64,000 nucleotides of DNA from Bacillus sp. MUM 116 (GCF_001866655.1 NZ_MLYR01000030.1:43156-107155), one strand, 5' to 3'. Shown: positions 53,184 through 62,336, counted from the first letter of the stretch. A program made the numbers and translations. The notes: generated by a model not told the origin, from the sequence alone.

Positions 53184-53957
53184 TTAAACATCGGAAAAAT
53201 ATTCCTTGATAAATTCCACTATTAGAATGGGAAGTGCCTTTTTGGCAGAAGTGAGGTATTTGAATAAGGCTTTTTTTTCTGATGAAGACATGTCCCAGTC
53301 GTCTGGAATAGAGTTAATGATAGAAAGTATTTGCTCTGAGGGAAGTGAAAGAACTTTCTCTGTGAATTGCTTTAAGGAATCGGGGTCCTCTATTTTCGTA
53401 ACTGACCATGTATGCGCCGATTGATTTAGCAAGTTCATAGGTACATATTGTAATTTTTCTTTTTGATTTCCATGACCTGGGAAACATAATCCGTGATCAA
53501 TTAAATGAAGATAACATGTATTATCCGAAAGTTTTTCTAACAGCACATTTCCCGTATCTCGATCATTGTTGTTTACCCAATAGTCGAATACAATCATTCC
53601 CGGTAATGAATCAATATTGACAATTGTTTTATTACTTAGTGGTTCCCAAAGCCCCGTACAATCTTTAAGAAAATGACTGGCAAATTGATGCCCTGGTTTA
53701 AAACCGTATTGGTATAATTTAGGGAATTTTTTGAAATCAGATGTGGAAAAATAAATCAGCTCAAATGGTACTACTGGAAGTTCTAATAACTGTGCCAGTT
53801 GTCCGACAACCCAGTCATTTACAAGAACTCTTGTTCCTTGGGGGTTGTTCTTGAATTTCACAAGATAATCCTTGCCGTTACTCATTTTAAATAGCTGCGG
53901 CTTGGAAAATCCCTCCTGGAACCTTCCATAGTAGTGAACCGGATATATTCGATTCAA
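53184..53957 (-). CDS. HipA-like kinase domain protein
   Basis: A 257-aa protein resembling the HipA-like kinase domain found alone in Firmicutes. YLVKFKNNPQGTRVLVNDWV carries the ATP-site lysine region, DYWVNNNDRDTGNVLL the catalytic N-D-R-D loop, and LIDHGLCFPG the metal-binding D-H-G. No HipB antitoxin-like HTH gene is adjacent, so it is not a classic toxin-antitoxin pair. The frame extends to ATG 53984, but AAAGGGAGG lies inside that extension and favours TTG at 53957. It sits between two pssA genes in the opposite direction. Confidence 0.75.
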   Translation of the reverse strand: MNRIYPVHYYGRFQEGFSKPQLFKMSNGKDYLVKFKNNPQGTRVLVNDWVVGQLAQLLELPVVPFELIYFSTSDFKKFPKLYQYGFKPGHQFASHFLKDCTGLWEPLSNKTIVNIDSLPGMIVFDYWVNNNDRDTGNVLLEKLSDNTCYLHLIDHGLCFPGHGNQKEKLQYVPMNLLNQSAHTWSVTKIEDPDSLKQFTEKVLSLPSEQILSIINSIPDDWDMSSSEKKALFKYLTSAKKALPILIVEFIKEYFSDV

Positions 53958-54131
53958 GATGAAATTGCCTCCCTTTTCCTTCATATCACATTATATGTCC
54001 AATCCCCTCTATGGGACTGGTTGATTATAAAATAATGGAAAGAAATTTTCACAATTCAAAGCGAATAATGGCGAAATAGAAAGAAAAAGCTACAAAAGAG
54101 GAGAAATGTTTAATGGAAAGGGGGAGGGGAT

Positions 54132-54623
54132 TTGGTTCATCATCTTGTTAAGGCCGTACCCAATTTATTTACGATTGGAAACTTATTATGTGGTGTTTTT
54201 TCTATTACTTTTAATATGAGCGGTTATATTGGAATTGCCTCGATTTTTATATTTCTTTCAGCTTTATTAGACCTTTTTGATGGACGGGTTGCAAGAAAAT
54301 TAAAGGTGAATAGCGAGCTTGGGGTAGTATTGGATTCATTAGCGGACATTGTTAGCTTTGGAGTGGCTCCAGCCCTTATTTTTCATTCGATTGCAGCACC
54401 ATCGATTTTAACTTCTTTAGCATTTATTCTTTTTCCAACCATGGGGGCATTACGGTTAGCAAGGTTTAGTGTAAAACCTACCATTGGCTATTTTAAGGGA
54501 CTTCCAATTCCTGCAGCAGGCTTGCCATTAGCTGGAATGGGGTTGTTTACCTATACTAACCCATGGATTACTATCTTATTGGCAATTCTAATGGTAAGTC
54601 CAATTAAAGTGAAAAAATTATAA
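54132..54623 (+). CDS. pssA: CDP-alcohol phosphatidyltransferase, PssA-like (copy 2)
   Basis: A 163-aa enzyme closer in length to B. subtilis PssA (about 177). The signature is complete: FDGRVARKLKVNSELGVVLD and the following D. Starts HLVKAVPNLFTIGNLLCGVF. TTG at 54132 follows a G-rich GGGGGAGGGG. It is likely the housekeeping serine phosphatidyltransferase, with copy 1 the cluster-specific form, but this is inference. No psd (decarboxylase) gene follows. Confidence 0.85.
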   Translation: MVHHLVKAVPNLFTIGNLLCGVFSITFNMSGYIGIASIFIFLSALLDLFDGRVARKLKVNSELGVVLDSLADIVSFGVAPALIFHSIAAPSILTSLAFILFPTMGALRLARFSVKPTIGYFKGLPIPAAGLPLAGMGLFTYTNPWITILLAILMVSPIKVKKL

Positions 54624-54655
54624 AAAATCCTAGTCTTGGTAGACTAGGATTTTTT
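54622..54655. terminator. bidirectional terminator between pssA copy 2 and qoxD
   Basis: Perfect 15-bp stem AAAAAATCCTAGTCT / AGACTAGGATTTTTT with loop TGGT. Confidence 0.9.
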
Positions 54656-54660
54656 ATAAT

Positions 54661-54957
54661 TTACATACCACCGAACGACATAACCCAAATGGAGCCGGCT
54701 ACAGTAACGACGGCGATAAAAACACCATAAATGACGTTAATGGTTTGTGCGGCACTGTCTTCACCATCTCTTAAATGCATAAACATAAACAGCTGAAGAC
54801 CCGCTTGGATGACAGCAAGTGTGCCGATAATCCACATAATCGCATTAAATGATAATCCTGTTTTTAAGGCAACAAACAATGCAGCAAATGTTAAAACCAG
54901 TGAAAAAACAAATCCCAAAACTTGTGTTAGTGGTGTACCATGTGAATGTTTCTCCAT
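54661..54957 (-). CDS. qoxD: cytochrome aa3 quinol oxidase subunit IV
   Basis: A 98-aa three-helix subunit. SHGTPLTQVLGFVFSLVLTF and LQLFMFMHLRDGEDS are typical of QoxD/CyoD. Starts one base after the qoxC stop. Last gene of qoxABCD. Confidence 0.93.
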   Translation of the reverse strand: MEKHSHGTPLTQVLGFVFSLVLTFAALFVALKTGLSFNAIMWIIGTLAVIQAGLQLFMFMHLRDGEDSAAQTINVIYGVFIAVVTVAGSIWVMSFGGM

Positions 54958-54958
54958 C

Positions 54959-55564
54959 CTAAGCCACCATCCCTTTTAAATACACAAATGTGAAGATAAA
55001 AATCCAAACAACATCAAGGAAGTGCCAGTAAAGACCGATAATAAACGCCTTGCGAGCTGTTACTGGAGTTAATCCTTTTTTCGCAATTTGAATCAATACC
55101 ATGGTTGCCCAGCCAATTCCCATACTGACGTGTAATCCGTGAGTTCCTAGGAGGACAAAGAATCCTGAAAGGAATGCACTTGTTTGCATCGTCGCACCTT
55201 CATGAACATAGGCGATAAATTCGACAATTTCCATTCCTACAAAGCCTGCGCCAAGTAAAAGGGTAATAATCATCCAGGTTAATAACCCTTTTTTATTTCC
55301 TTTATGCATTTCATAAATAGCTAATCCACATGTAAAACTACTCGTTAAAAGAAGGATGGTTTCAATCATAACTCCTTTAATTTCGAAAAGTTCGTGCTGG
55401 GTAGGGCCACCGGCATAGCGGTGGTCTACAACAGCATAGGTTGCAAAGAGGGTTGCAAACAGAATGATTTCAGCACCTAAGAAAATCCAGAAACCAAAAA
55501 TATTCATCCGGCTTTGTTCTGTTTGATATTCAAGAGGCAAAGCTGTATTCACATTAGCTGACAT
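54959..55564 (-). CDS. qoxC: cytochrome aa3 quinol oxidase subunit III
   Basis: A 201-aa five-helix subunit of the terminal oxidase. FGFWIFLGAEIILFATLFAT, HGLHVSMGIGWA and FLDVVWIFIFTFVYL match subunit III. It overlaps qoxB by 11 bases. Confidence 0.95.
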   Translation of the reverse strand: MSANVNTALPLEYQTEQSRMNIFGFWIFLGAEIILFATLFATYAVVDHRYAGGPTQHELFEIKGVMIETILLLTSSFTCGLAIYEMHKGNKKGLLTWMIITLLLGAGFVGMEIVEFIAYVHEGATMQTSAFLSGFFVLLGTHGLHVSMGIGWATMVLIQIAKKGLTPVTARKAFIIGLYWHFLDVVWIFIFTFVYLKGMVA

Positions 55565-57533
55565 GATTTTTCTTCACTCCTTTTTGGAGATCTCTCCATG
55601 CTTTTTCGGTCTTTTTAATTTCATCTACAGGAATATGGAAGCCATCCTTGTAATCGAAAGACCGTGCAATCAAGCAGGCAAAGATGCCTAACAATGTTAC
55701 AAGTGCAGCAATTTTCCATTCAAAGATGAGGAAGAATCCTGCAGTACCAATAACGACTGAAGTAATAATAGGAAGACCGGAATTGTTTGGCATATGAATC
55801 TCTTCCAATTCTTCTTCTTTCAACTCCAAACCTTCATTGTGCTTTTTCATGTACCAGAATGCATCAATGGATTTCACTTCAGGTACTTTCGCAAAATTAT
55901 AGAATTGAACAGGGGAAGATGTTGCCCATTCAAGTGTACGTGCATCCCATGGATCGCTGGAAATATTGCGATCCGCATATCTTGCGCTCCAATAAATGTT
56001 ATAGCATAAGAAACCAAAGCCAATCGCTAGAATTACCGCACCGATCGCAGAAACAAGCATCAAAGGTCCGAAGCCTGTTTCGGCAGAATACGTATAAGAA
56101 CGTCTGACTGCACCATCTAAGCCAAGGAAGAACATTGGCATGAAAGTTACGTTAAAACCAATTGTAAAGAACCAGAAATGAAGTTTTCCAAGTTTTTCGT
56201 TCAGCATATGACCGAACATTTTTGGCCACCAGTAGTAAAGTCCGGCGAATACCGCGAATACCACACCCGGAATTAACACATAGTGGAAGTGGGCTACTAG
56301 GAACAGAGTATTGTGATACTGATAATCTGCTGCACCCATTGCCAGCATGACCCCGGTTACACCGCCGATTAGGAAGCAAGGGATGAACGCTAATGCCCAA
56401 AGCATTGCGGTTGTAAATTGAATGCGTCCTTTTCGCATCGTAAACAGCCAGTTAAACATTTTAACCCCGGTAGGGATAGCAATCATCATCGTTGTAATCG
56501 AAAAGATTGAGTTAACGGCAGGTCCTGCACCCATTGTAAAGAAGTGGTGGACCCATACAAGCATACTTAATAAAGCAATTCCAACAATCGAGAAGACCAT
56601 TGATTTATACCCATAGAGCATTTTGCGTGAGAAAGTTGCAATAACCTCAGAGAACATACCGAAGGCTGGAAGAACAACGATATATACTTCCGGGTGTCCC
56701 CATAACCAGAACAGGTTTGCCCACATCATCGGGTTCCCGTCTCCTCCAACGGTAAAGAAGTGCGTACCGAAAATCCGGTCAAATGTCATTAAGGCAAGTG
56801 CAACAGTGAAAATAGGGAACGATGCCCAGATAATCACAGATGCGATAAAGGAAGTCCATGTAAACATTGGCATTTTCATCAGCGTCATGCCAGGTGCTCT
56901 CATTTTTAAAATGGTTACGATAAAGTTGATTCCCGTCATCAATGTACCAATCCCGGCAATCTGGATGGCGACGGCGTAAAAGTTATTTCCGATTCCCGGA
57001 GTGAATTCTTTTCCGGCAAGAGGGAAGTATGCTGTCCAACCTGCATCAGGAGAACCGCCGATGACAAACGAAATATTAAACAACATTGCTCCGACAAAGG
57101 TTAACCAGAAACTTAATGCATTCAGTTGCGGATAAGCAACGTCACGTGCGCCAATTTGCAATGGAACAACCACGTTCATTAAACCGATTAAGAAAGGCAT
57201 CGCCATAAATAAAATCATAATGACACCGTGTGTTGTAAAAATCTCATTATAATGCTGTGCATCTAAGATCTTTTCGTTCGGTGTTGCGGTTTGGGCTTTC
57301 ATTAATAATCCGTCAATTCCGCCGCGGAAAAACATTAATACCCCAACCAGGATATACATAATCCCGATTCGTTTATGATCAACAGTTGTGAACCATTCAT
57401 TCCACAAGTATTTCCACTTTTTAAAATAGGTTACACCTACAACAATACCAATCATGGTTAATAGAATCGCAATTTGCGAACCTAAGATTAGAGGGTCTCC
57501 AGTAATAAAAAACCTATCCCACTTAATGCCCAC
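55554..57533 (-). CDS. qoxB: cytochrome aa3 quinol oxidase subunit I
   Basis: The 659-aa catalytic subunit, which carries low-spin haem, haem a3 and CuB and pumps protons. Ligand regions are FTTHGVIMILFMAMP (low-spin haem), WGHPEVYIVVLPAFG (CuB histidine and tyrosine), HHFF and HFHYVLIPG. The start is GTG at 57533 (GIKWDRFF...), with GGAGGTG upstream; an in-frame ATG at 57560 lies upstream of that signal. It overlaps qoxA by 11 bases. Confidence 0.93.
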   Translation of the reverse strand: MGIKWDRFFITGDPLILGSQIAILLTMIGIVVGVTYFKKWKYLWNEWFTTVDHKRIGIMYILVGVLMFFRGGIDGLLMKAQTATPNEKILDAQHYNEIFTTHGVIMILFMAMPFLIGLMNVVVPLQIGARDVAYPQLNALSFWLTFVGAMLFNISFVIGGSPDAGWTAYFPLAGKEFTPGIGNNFYAVAIQIAGIGTLMTGINFIVTILKMRAPGMTLMKMPMFTWTSFIASVIIWASFPIFTVALALMTFDRIFGTHFFTVGGDGNPMMWANLFWLWGHPEVYIVVLPAFGMFSEVIATFSRKMLYGYKSMVFSIVGIALLSMLVWVHHFFTMGAGPAVNSIFSITTMMIAIPTGVKMFNWLFTMRKGRIQFTTAMLWALAFIPCFLIGGVTGVMLAMGAADYQYHNTLFLVAHFHYVLIPGVVFAVFAGLYYWWPKMFGHMLNEKLGKLHFWFFTIGFNVTFMPMFFLGLDGAVRRSYTYSAETGFGPLMLVSAIGAVILAIGFGFLCYNIYWSARYADRNISSDPWDARTLEWATSSPVQFYNFAKVPEVKSIDAFWYMKKHNEGLELKEEELEEIHMPNNSGLPIITSVVIGTAGFFLIFEWKIAALVTLLGIFACLIARSFDYKDGFHIPVDEIKKTEKAWRDLQKGVKKNHVS

Positions 57534-58545
57534 TATGGTCACCTCCATTGGAATTTCCACTCATGTCCATGCCCTTCATGTCCATGTCTTTCATATCCAT
57601 TGATTTTGATTCTGCCTGACCCTCCATGTGCATTCCGTGATTATCAGGCTGTTTGAAAATTTTCCCTGGATAGTCGTGGTTTCTGTACAATTCAGGGAAT
57701 GTGTAAATTTTCGAATTCATGTCACCGTGATCAACAAAGGCTAAGTGCGTATTTGAGAAAGTTTCACGACCAAGATTCGATGGTTTTAAAAGGTCTACAT
57801 ATTTCTTTTCAGTTAATTTTGGTGCATTACTCTTTACATCCTTAACCCATTTTTCAAACTTTTGCGGAGATTGTGCTTCCACCGTAAATTCCATTTCAGC
57901 ATAGCCTTTTCCATTAAAGTTTGTGTTTTTCCCGATATATTCACCAGGCTGATCAGCAACAAGGTTAAGTTTGGTTTCCATTCCTGCCATCGTATATTTT
58001 TGGCCGCCTAAAGCAGGGATCCAAAAAGAGTTCATCGTACCTGCAGAGGTAAGGTTAAATTTAATTGGCGTACCAACTGGGACGTTCAGATAGTTCACTG
58101 TTTCAATTCCTTGCTCAGGATAACTGAAGATCCATTTCCAATCTGCAGATGTAACATTGATCGTGATCGGCTTTTTATTTTCATAGCCTTTTGGAACTTT
58201 TTCAAGATTGTAAATCGATTTTACAGTAGGAATTGTTAAAGCAATGACAATCAAAATCGGGATGACAGTCCAAGTAATTTCCAATTTGGTACTGCCATGT
58301 TCTTCTGGCGGCTCGTAATCTTTATTTTTATCGGTAGCGCGATATTTCCACACAATAAATATAAATAAACCAATAACAACAATTACAACAAGTGCCATGA
58401 AAATAAGTGACCAGTTAATCAAGCCTAAAATTTCTCTTGCAGCCGGACCTTTAGGTTGAAAAACAACCATGTTTGGCTCACAGCCGCTTAAAAATAAAAC
58501 TGGTAAAAAAGCTAATAGGGGGATAATAAAGCCCTTCTTAAACAT
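57523..58545 (-). CDS. qoxA: cytochrome aa3 quinol oxidase subunit II with Met/His-rich tail
   Basis: A 340-aa lipoprotein subunit (lipobox LFLSGC, Cys at 22) with two helices and an extracytoplasmic cupredoxin domain. The domain lacks the CuA cysteine pair (IPALGGQKYTMAGMETKL), which fits a quinol rather than cytochrome c oxidase. The C-terminus has an extra methionine- and histidine-rich tail (HGMHMEGQ, then SMDMKDMDMKGMDMSG and GGDHSGH) that could bind copper. First gene of the operon. Confidence 0.93.
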   Translation of the reverse strand: MFKKGFIIPLLAFLPVLFLSGCEPNMVVFQPKGPAAREILGLINWSLIFMALVVIVVIGLFIFIVWKYRATDKNKDYEPPEEHGSTKLEITWTVIPILIVIALTIPTVKSIYNLEKVPKGYENKKPITINVTSADWKWIFSYPEQGIETVNYLNVPVGTPIKFNLTSAGTMNSFWIPALGGQKYTMAGMETKLNLVADQPGEYIGKNTNFNGKGYAEMEFTVEAQSPQKFEKWVKDVKSNAPKLTEKKYVDLLKPSNLGRETFSNTHLAFVDHGDMNSKIYTFPELYRNHDYPGKIFKQPDNHGMHMEGQAESKSMDMKDMDMKGMDMSGNSNGGDHSGH

Positions 58546-58593
58546 TTTTTACGCTCCCTTCAGTAATTTTGTTCATTTTTTCACAAATAATTA

Positions 58594-58609
58594 TGTGATT
58601 TTATTCACA
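58594..58609 (-). promoter_or_regulatory. TGTGA-N6-TCACA palindrome upstream of qoxA
   Basis: A perfect inverted repeat, about 50 bases before the qoxA start. It matches the Fnr/CRP-type box of Bacillus and, as TTGTGA-N6-TCACAT, is close to a Rex operator. A second half site (TTCACAAAT) lies at 58580-58588. Either regulator would tie oxidase expression to oxygen or NADH level. Confidence 0.6.
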
Positions 58610-58848
58610 ATGTCGGACAGACTTAACCATAGAAATCTTTTATTATCCTAAACTTTCTAGTCATTTTATGGAATCCTGACCGAAACTGTAATTATTTGAT
58701 TTAATTAGAACAATTCTTCTTAGCACCATCTTAGCAAGATGTCTGTGATGTTTATATACGTTTTTGAAAATATTTGTGACAAATTTGTTAATATTTTTGA
58801 ACCCGAAAGGAAAAAGGAGTGGAATCGTACGTAATTCGTGTTAGAAAA

Positions 58849-58878
58849 TTGTCTATTCTTGTCAATAAATGAGATAAT
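58849..58878 (+). promoter_or_regulatory. predicted SigA promoter for the HesB-like gene
   Basis: TTGTCT (58849-58854) and GATAAT (58873-58878) with an 18-bp gap, 33 bases before the ATG. The remaining part of 58546-58848 contains only the qox control region. Confidence 0.45.
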
Positions 58879-58910
58879 AATTACAAATTGATTAGAATAG
58901 GAGATAAAAA

Positions 58911-59216
58911 ATGAAAGTCAAAATTAATCGAAATGCAGCAAAAGCTTTGAAAAAAATGTTGGAGAAAGAGGAAGCGCTAGGGAAAATGTTTCGTGTATAT
59001 GTGACCCATATGCATGGGGATCATGCCCATTATGAATTAAAGCTGGATACTCCGACTTCAAATGATGAGGTTGTGAAAACAGATAAGGATATTGATTTTA
59101 TTCTTGAAAAAGGTGATGAATATTTGGACGGTGTCTGGATTCAATTTTTCCACCTACCAAAAGAAGAATGGCTGATCACTAATCCATCAAAGGGAGACCA
59201 TCATCACCACCATTAA
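58911..59216 (+). CDS. HesB/IscA-like protein without cysteines, natural His tail
   Basis: A 101-aa protein of the HesB-like fold family (YneR group). KINRNAAKALKKMLEKEEAL and YLDGVWIQFFHLPKEEWLI match it. The cysteines that bind Fe-S clusters in IscA are absent, so a scaffold role is unlikely. Histidines are abundant (HMHGDHAHYE) and the protein ends SKGDHHHHH. ATG follows AGGAGAT. Monocistronic. Confidence 0.8.
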   Translation: MKVKINRNAAKALKKMLEKEEALGKMFRVYVTHMHGDHAHYELKLDTPTSNDEVVKTDKDIDFILEKGDEYLDGVWIQFFHLPKEEWLITNPSKGDHHHHH

Positions 59217-59220
59217 AGAG

Positions 59221-59258
59221 TAGGCGCTTGAATTCATTTTCAGGCGTCTTTTTTCTTG
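59221..59258 (+). terminator. imperfect terminator
   Basis: GGCGCTTGAA / TTTCAGGCGTC imperfect stem followed by T6. Confidence 0.55.
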
Positions 59259-59314
59259 AAAAAATTCACAATTTTTTAATATAATTCTAGTATTCCTATT
59301 TAAAGGAGAATGCT

Positions 59315-61030
59315 ATGATTAAACGTTTTTTCTCTTATTACATGCCACATAAACGGTTATTTATCCTTGATTTTTGCAGCGCAGTCGTCGTTGCAGTTTT
59401 GGAGCTTGCTTTTCCGCTTGCTGTTCAATGGTTTATTGATGAATTGCTTCCAGGCAGGGATTGGACTGCGATTGTTTCGGTCAGTTTCGGCTTGTTAATG
59501 CTTTATTTTCTCAGTACTCTCCTGCAATTTGTTGTGAACTACTGGGGGCATAAGCTTGGAATCAACATCGAAACCGATATGAGACAAGAGCTGTTCGAAC
59601 ATGTGCAAAAACAATCCTTTGTTTTTTTTGACAATACGAAAACCGGACACATTATGAGTCGAATTACTAATGATTTATTTGATCTTGGTGAACTTGCCCA
59701 TCATGGACCGGAAGACGCATTTATTGCGCTGATGACCTTTATCGGGGCTTTCTGGATTATGTTGACCATCAATGTGAAGCTTGCTCTGGCAACGATTATT
59801 ATTATTCCGTTCCTCATCTTCCTTATTGTCATTTGCAATCTCAAAATGAATAAGGCCTGGGACCAAATGTACAGCAATATTGCGGATGTCAATGCACGGG
59901 TAGAAGACAGTGTATCGGGGAGTCGTGTTGTCCAATCGTTTACAAATGAAGATTATGAGATAGCAAGATTTAAAACGAATAATAAACAGTTCCGCAACGC
60001 TAAACTTGGCGGTTATCTGGTTATGTCCTACAGCAACGCAGGAATTTATATGATGACACGTCTTATTACCCTCATTGTCCTTGTATACGGGGCGTGGTTA
60101 AGTTTTACTAAACAGCTTTCTTACGGAGAATTTGTTGGATTTGTTCTATACGTTAATATTCTATTTAAGCCGATTGATAAAATAAGTGCCATCATGGAGC
60201 TCTATCCAAAAGGCATGGCAGGATTTAAGCGTTTTATTGAATTGATTGATTCTGAGCCTGGGGTAAAAGATACAGAGCGTGCGATTGATGTTGCTTCATT
60301 GAAGGGGAATATTATATTTAACGATGTTTCATTTAGTTATGATACGAATAAAGCGGTACTTGAGAATATTCATTTGAACATACAAGCGGGGGAGACTGTT
60401 GCTTTTGTTGGTCCTTCTGGGGCTGGCAAAACGACGATTTGTTCTTTAATCCCGCGGTTTTATGATATCAATCAGGGCAGCATCTCGATTGATGGTTTGG
60501 ATATTCGCAATATAACAAAACAGTCATTACGTTCGCAAATTGGGATTGTCCAGCAGGATGTGTTTCTCTTCACCGGAACCTTACGTGAAAATATTGCATA
60601 TGGGAAAAGAGATGCAACAGAGGATGAGATTGTTGATGCAGCGTGTCGTGCCCATCTTGAAAAATTTATTTCCTCTCTCCCAGATGGTTATGAAACGCAA
60701 ATTGGTGAGAGGGGGCTGAAGCTTTCCGGAGGACAAAAACAACGGATTGCGATTGCCCGGATGTTTTTGAAAAATCCGCCAATCTTAATCTTGGATGAAG
60801 CGACCTCTGCATTGGATACGGAAACAGAATTAGTTATCCAACAGGCATTAACAGAGCTCGCGAAAAATCGAACAACATTAATTATCGCCCACCGACTAAC
60901 GACAATTCGAAATGCGGACAGAATCATTGTCGTAACCGAAGATGGAATTGCAGAAGAAGGAAGACATGATGAATTGATTGAACAAGGCGGAATTTTTGCT
61001 AATTTACATCGGGTTCAATATCAACAATAG
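59315..61030 (+). CDS. ABC exporter, fused membrane and ATPase domains
   Basis: A 571-aa half transporter that dimerises to form a type IV exporter. The membrane domain (about 1-310, six helices) precedes the ATPase (about 330-571). Walker A is GPSGAGKTT, signature LSGGQKQR, Walker B ILILDEATSALD and H-loop IIAHRLTT. The ribosome site is AAAGGAG. Similar to YwjA/YknV-like exporters of lipids or drugs; the cargo is unknown. A weak hairpin with T-run follows (about 61034-61072). Confidence 0.92.
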   Translation: MIKRFFSYYMPHKRLFILDFCSAVVVAVLELAFPLAVQWFIDELLPGRDWTAIVSVSFGLLMLYFLSTLLQFVVNYWGHKLGINIETDMRQELFEHVQKQSFVFFDNTKTGHIMSRITNDLFDLGELAHHGPEDAFIALMTFIGAFWIMLTINVKLALATIIIIPFLIFLIVICNLKMNKAWDQMYSNIADVNARVEDSVSGSRVVQSFTNEDYEIARFKTNNKQFRNAKLGGYLVMSYSNAGIYMMTRLITLIVLVYGAWLSFTKQLSYGEFVGFVLYVNILFKPIDKISAIMELYPKGMAGFKRFIELIDSEPGVKDTERAIDVASLKGNIIFNDVSFSYDTNKAVLENIHLNIQAGETVAFVGPSGAGKTTICSLIPRFYDINQGSISIDGLDIRNITKQSLRSQIGIVQQDVFLFTGTLRENIAYGKRDATEDEIVDAACRAHLEKFISSLPDGYETQIGERGLKLSGGQKQRIAIARMFLKNPPILILDEATSALDTETELVIQQALTELAKNRTTLIIAHRLTTIRNADRIIVVTEDGIAEEGRHDELIEQGGIFANLHRVQYQQ

Positions 61031-61269
61031 GTTATTTGAGGGTCTCGAATTTATTTTGAGGCTCTTTTTTTAATAGGGGTGATTTAATTGAGATAGGAGA
61101 GGGGGGATTTTATGTCTTAAGTAGTATAGGAATGCTCTACGCGACCGACGAAGGTTTTGTTAAACCATAATCGAACCATGATTAAAGAAAAGAATTCCAA
61201 TTTTTGAAAAACACCTTGAAAAGATGTTAATCTAAAGCAGTAAAGTTGGAAAGGGGTATAGAACATTAC

Positions 61270-62019
61270 ATGGTTAATAAATCAAATGATATCAAACTAA
61301 TTGCACTCGATATGGACGGTACTCTTTTAAACGACAAGGGAGAAGTTTCTGAAGGGAACCGTCTGGCAATAAAGGAAGCACAGGAAAAGGGGATCTTCGT
61401 TGTCCTTAGTACGGGTCGTTCCTTACGAACATGTAAGGAACATGCTGATTCCCTTGAACTCACTTCTTTTTTAGTCACTGTAAACGGAAGTGAGATTTGG
61501 GATGACAAGCGTGAACTCGTGGAAAGAAATTTGGTGAATTCAGATTTAATCCAATGGATGTGGGAGCTTTCAAAACAGCATAAAACAAAGTTTTGGGCCA
61601 TTAGTACCACTAAAAATTGGTTTAATGATATGCCGGAGGATATTCTTGGCTTTGAATGGTTAAAATTCGGATTTGATATTGATGACGATGAAATCCGTGA
61701 AACGATTATGAAGGAGCTTAAAGCAAAAGGCGAATTTGAACTCAGTAATTCCACTCTTAAAAATATTGAAGTCAACCCAATTGGAATTAATAAGGCTAAA
61801 GGACTTAAAGTCGTTTGTGAACGCCTTGGAATTGCTATGGAAACTGTCATGGCCTGCGGGGATAGTTTAAATGATTTAGCGATGATTCAAGAGGCTGGCC
61901 TTGGGATTGCGATGGGCAATGCACAAGAAACCGTTAAAGAAACGGCTGATTGGATTACTGCAACGAATAATGAAGATGGTGTAGCCAAAGCCATTCGTAA
62001 ATGGGTTTTGGAAAAATAA
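61270..62019 (+). CDS. HAD-superfamily Cof-type phosphatase
   Basis: A 249-aa sugar-phosphate or nucleotide phosphatase. HAD motifs are ALDMDGTLL (nucleophile aspartate), LSTGRS, the lysine in INKAKGL and GDSLNDLAMI. The Cof cap domain lies between about 80 and 185. ATG at 61270 is probable; AAGGGG is a little far, and a TTG at 61246 is possible. The 61080-61245 gap holds no ORF. Confidence 0.88.
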   Translation: MVNKSNDIKLIALDMDGTLLNDKGEVSEGNRLAIKEAQEKGIFVVLSTGRSLRTCKEHADSLELTSFLVTVNGSEIWDDKRELVERNLVNSDLIQWMWELSKQHKTKFWAISTTKNWFNDMPEDILGFEWLKFGFDIDDDEIRETIMKELKAKGEFELSNSTLKNIEVNPIGINKAKGLKVVCERLGIAMETVMACGDSLNDLAMIQEAGLGIAMGNAQETVKETADWITATNNEDGVAKAIRKWVLEK

Positions 62020-62075
62020 ATTAAATAATCAAGGAGATTTTGGTTTAAAATGTTTATTTTTGGGAAAAGCTATTC

Positions 62076-62095
62076 TCGCAAATATATTTTTGCGA
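62076..62095 (+). promoter_or_regulatory. leader hairpin upstream of the cold-shock gene
   Basis: TCGCAAA / TTTGCGA stem about 40 bases before the start codon. Long structured leaders regulate csp genes by temperature or by autoregulation. Confidence 0.45.
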
Positions 62096-62135
62096 AAACA
62101 TGTATTGGCTAAAATGCTAGGAGGCTACAAAAGAA

Positions 62136-62336
62136 ATGGAACATGGTAAAGTAAAATGGTTTAACGGTGAAAAAGGCTTTGGCTTTATTGAGCGTGAAGG
62201 CGGAGAAGATGTATTTGTTCACTTTTCTGCAATCCAGGGGGAAGGGTACAAAACATTAGAAGAAGGTCAAGAGGTGACCTTTGACATCGAAAATGGCCAA
62301 CGTGGACCACAAGCTGTTAATGTCCAAAAACAATAA
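62136..62336 (+). CDS. csp: cold-shock protein
   Basis: A 66-aa single-domain RNA chaperone. RNA-binding motifs are KGFGFIE (RNP1) and VFVHFSAI (RNP2). Starts [14 protein letters not shown], as in CspB/CspD of Bacillus. TAGGAGG precedes the ATG. A terminator follows. Confidence 0.95.
   Translation: MEHGKVKWFNGEKGFGFIEREGGEDVFVHFSAIQGEGYKTLEEGQEVTFDIENGQRGPQAVNVQKQ

Noticed and set aside
53184..53984. HipBA toxin-antitoxin system
   Set aside because: No HTH antitoxin gene is adjacent on either side, only pssA genes on the other strand.
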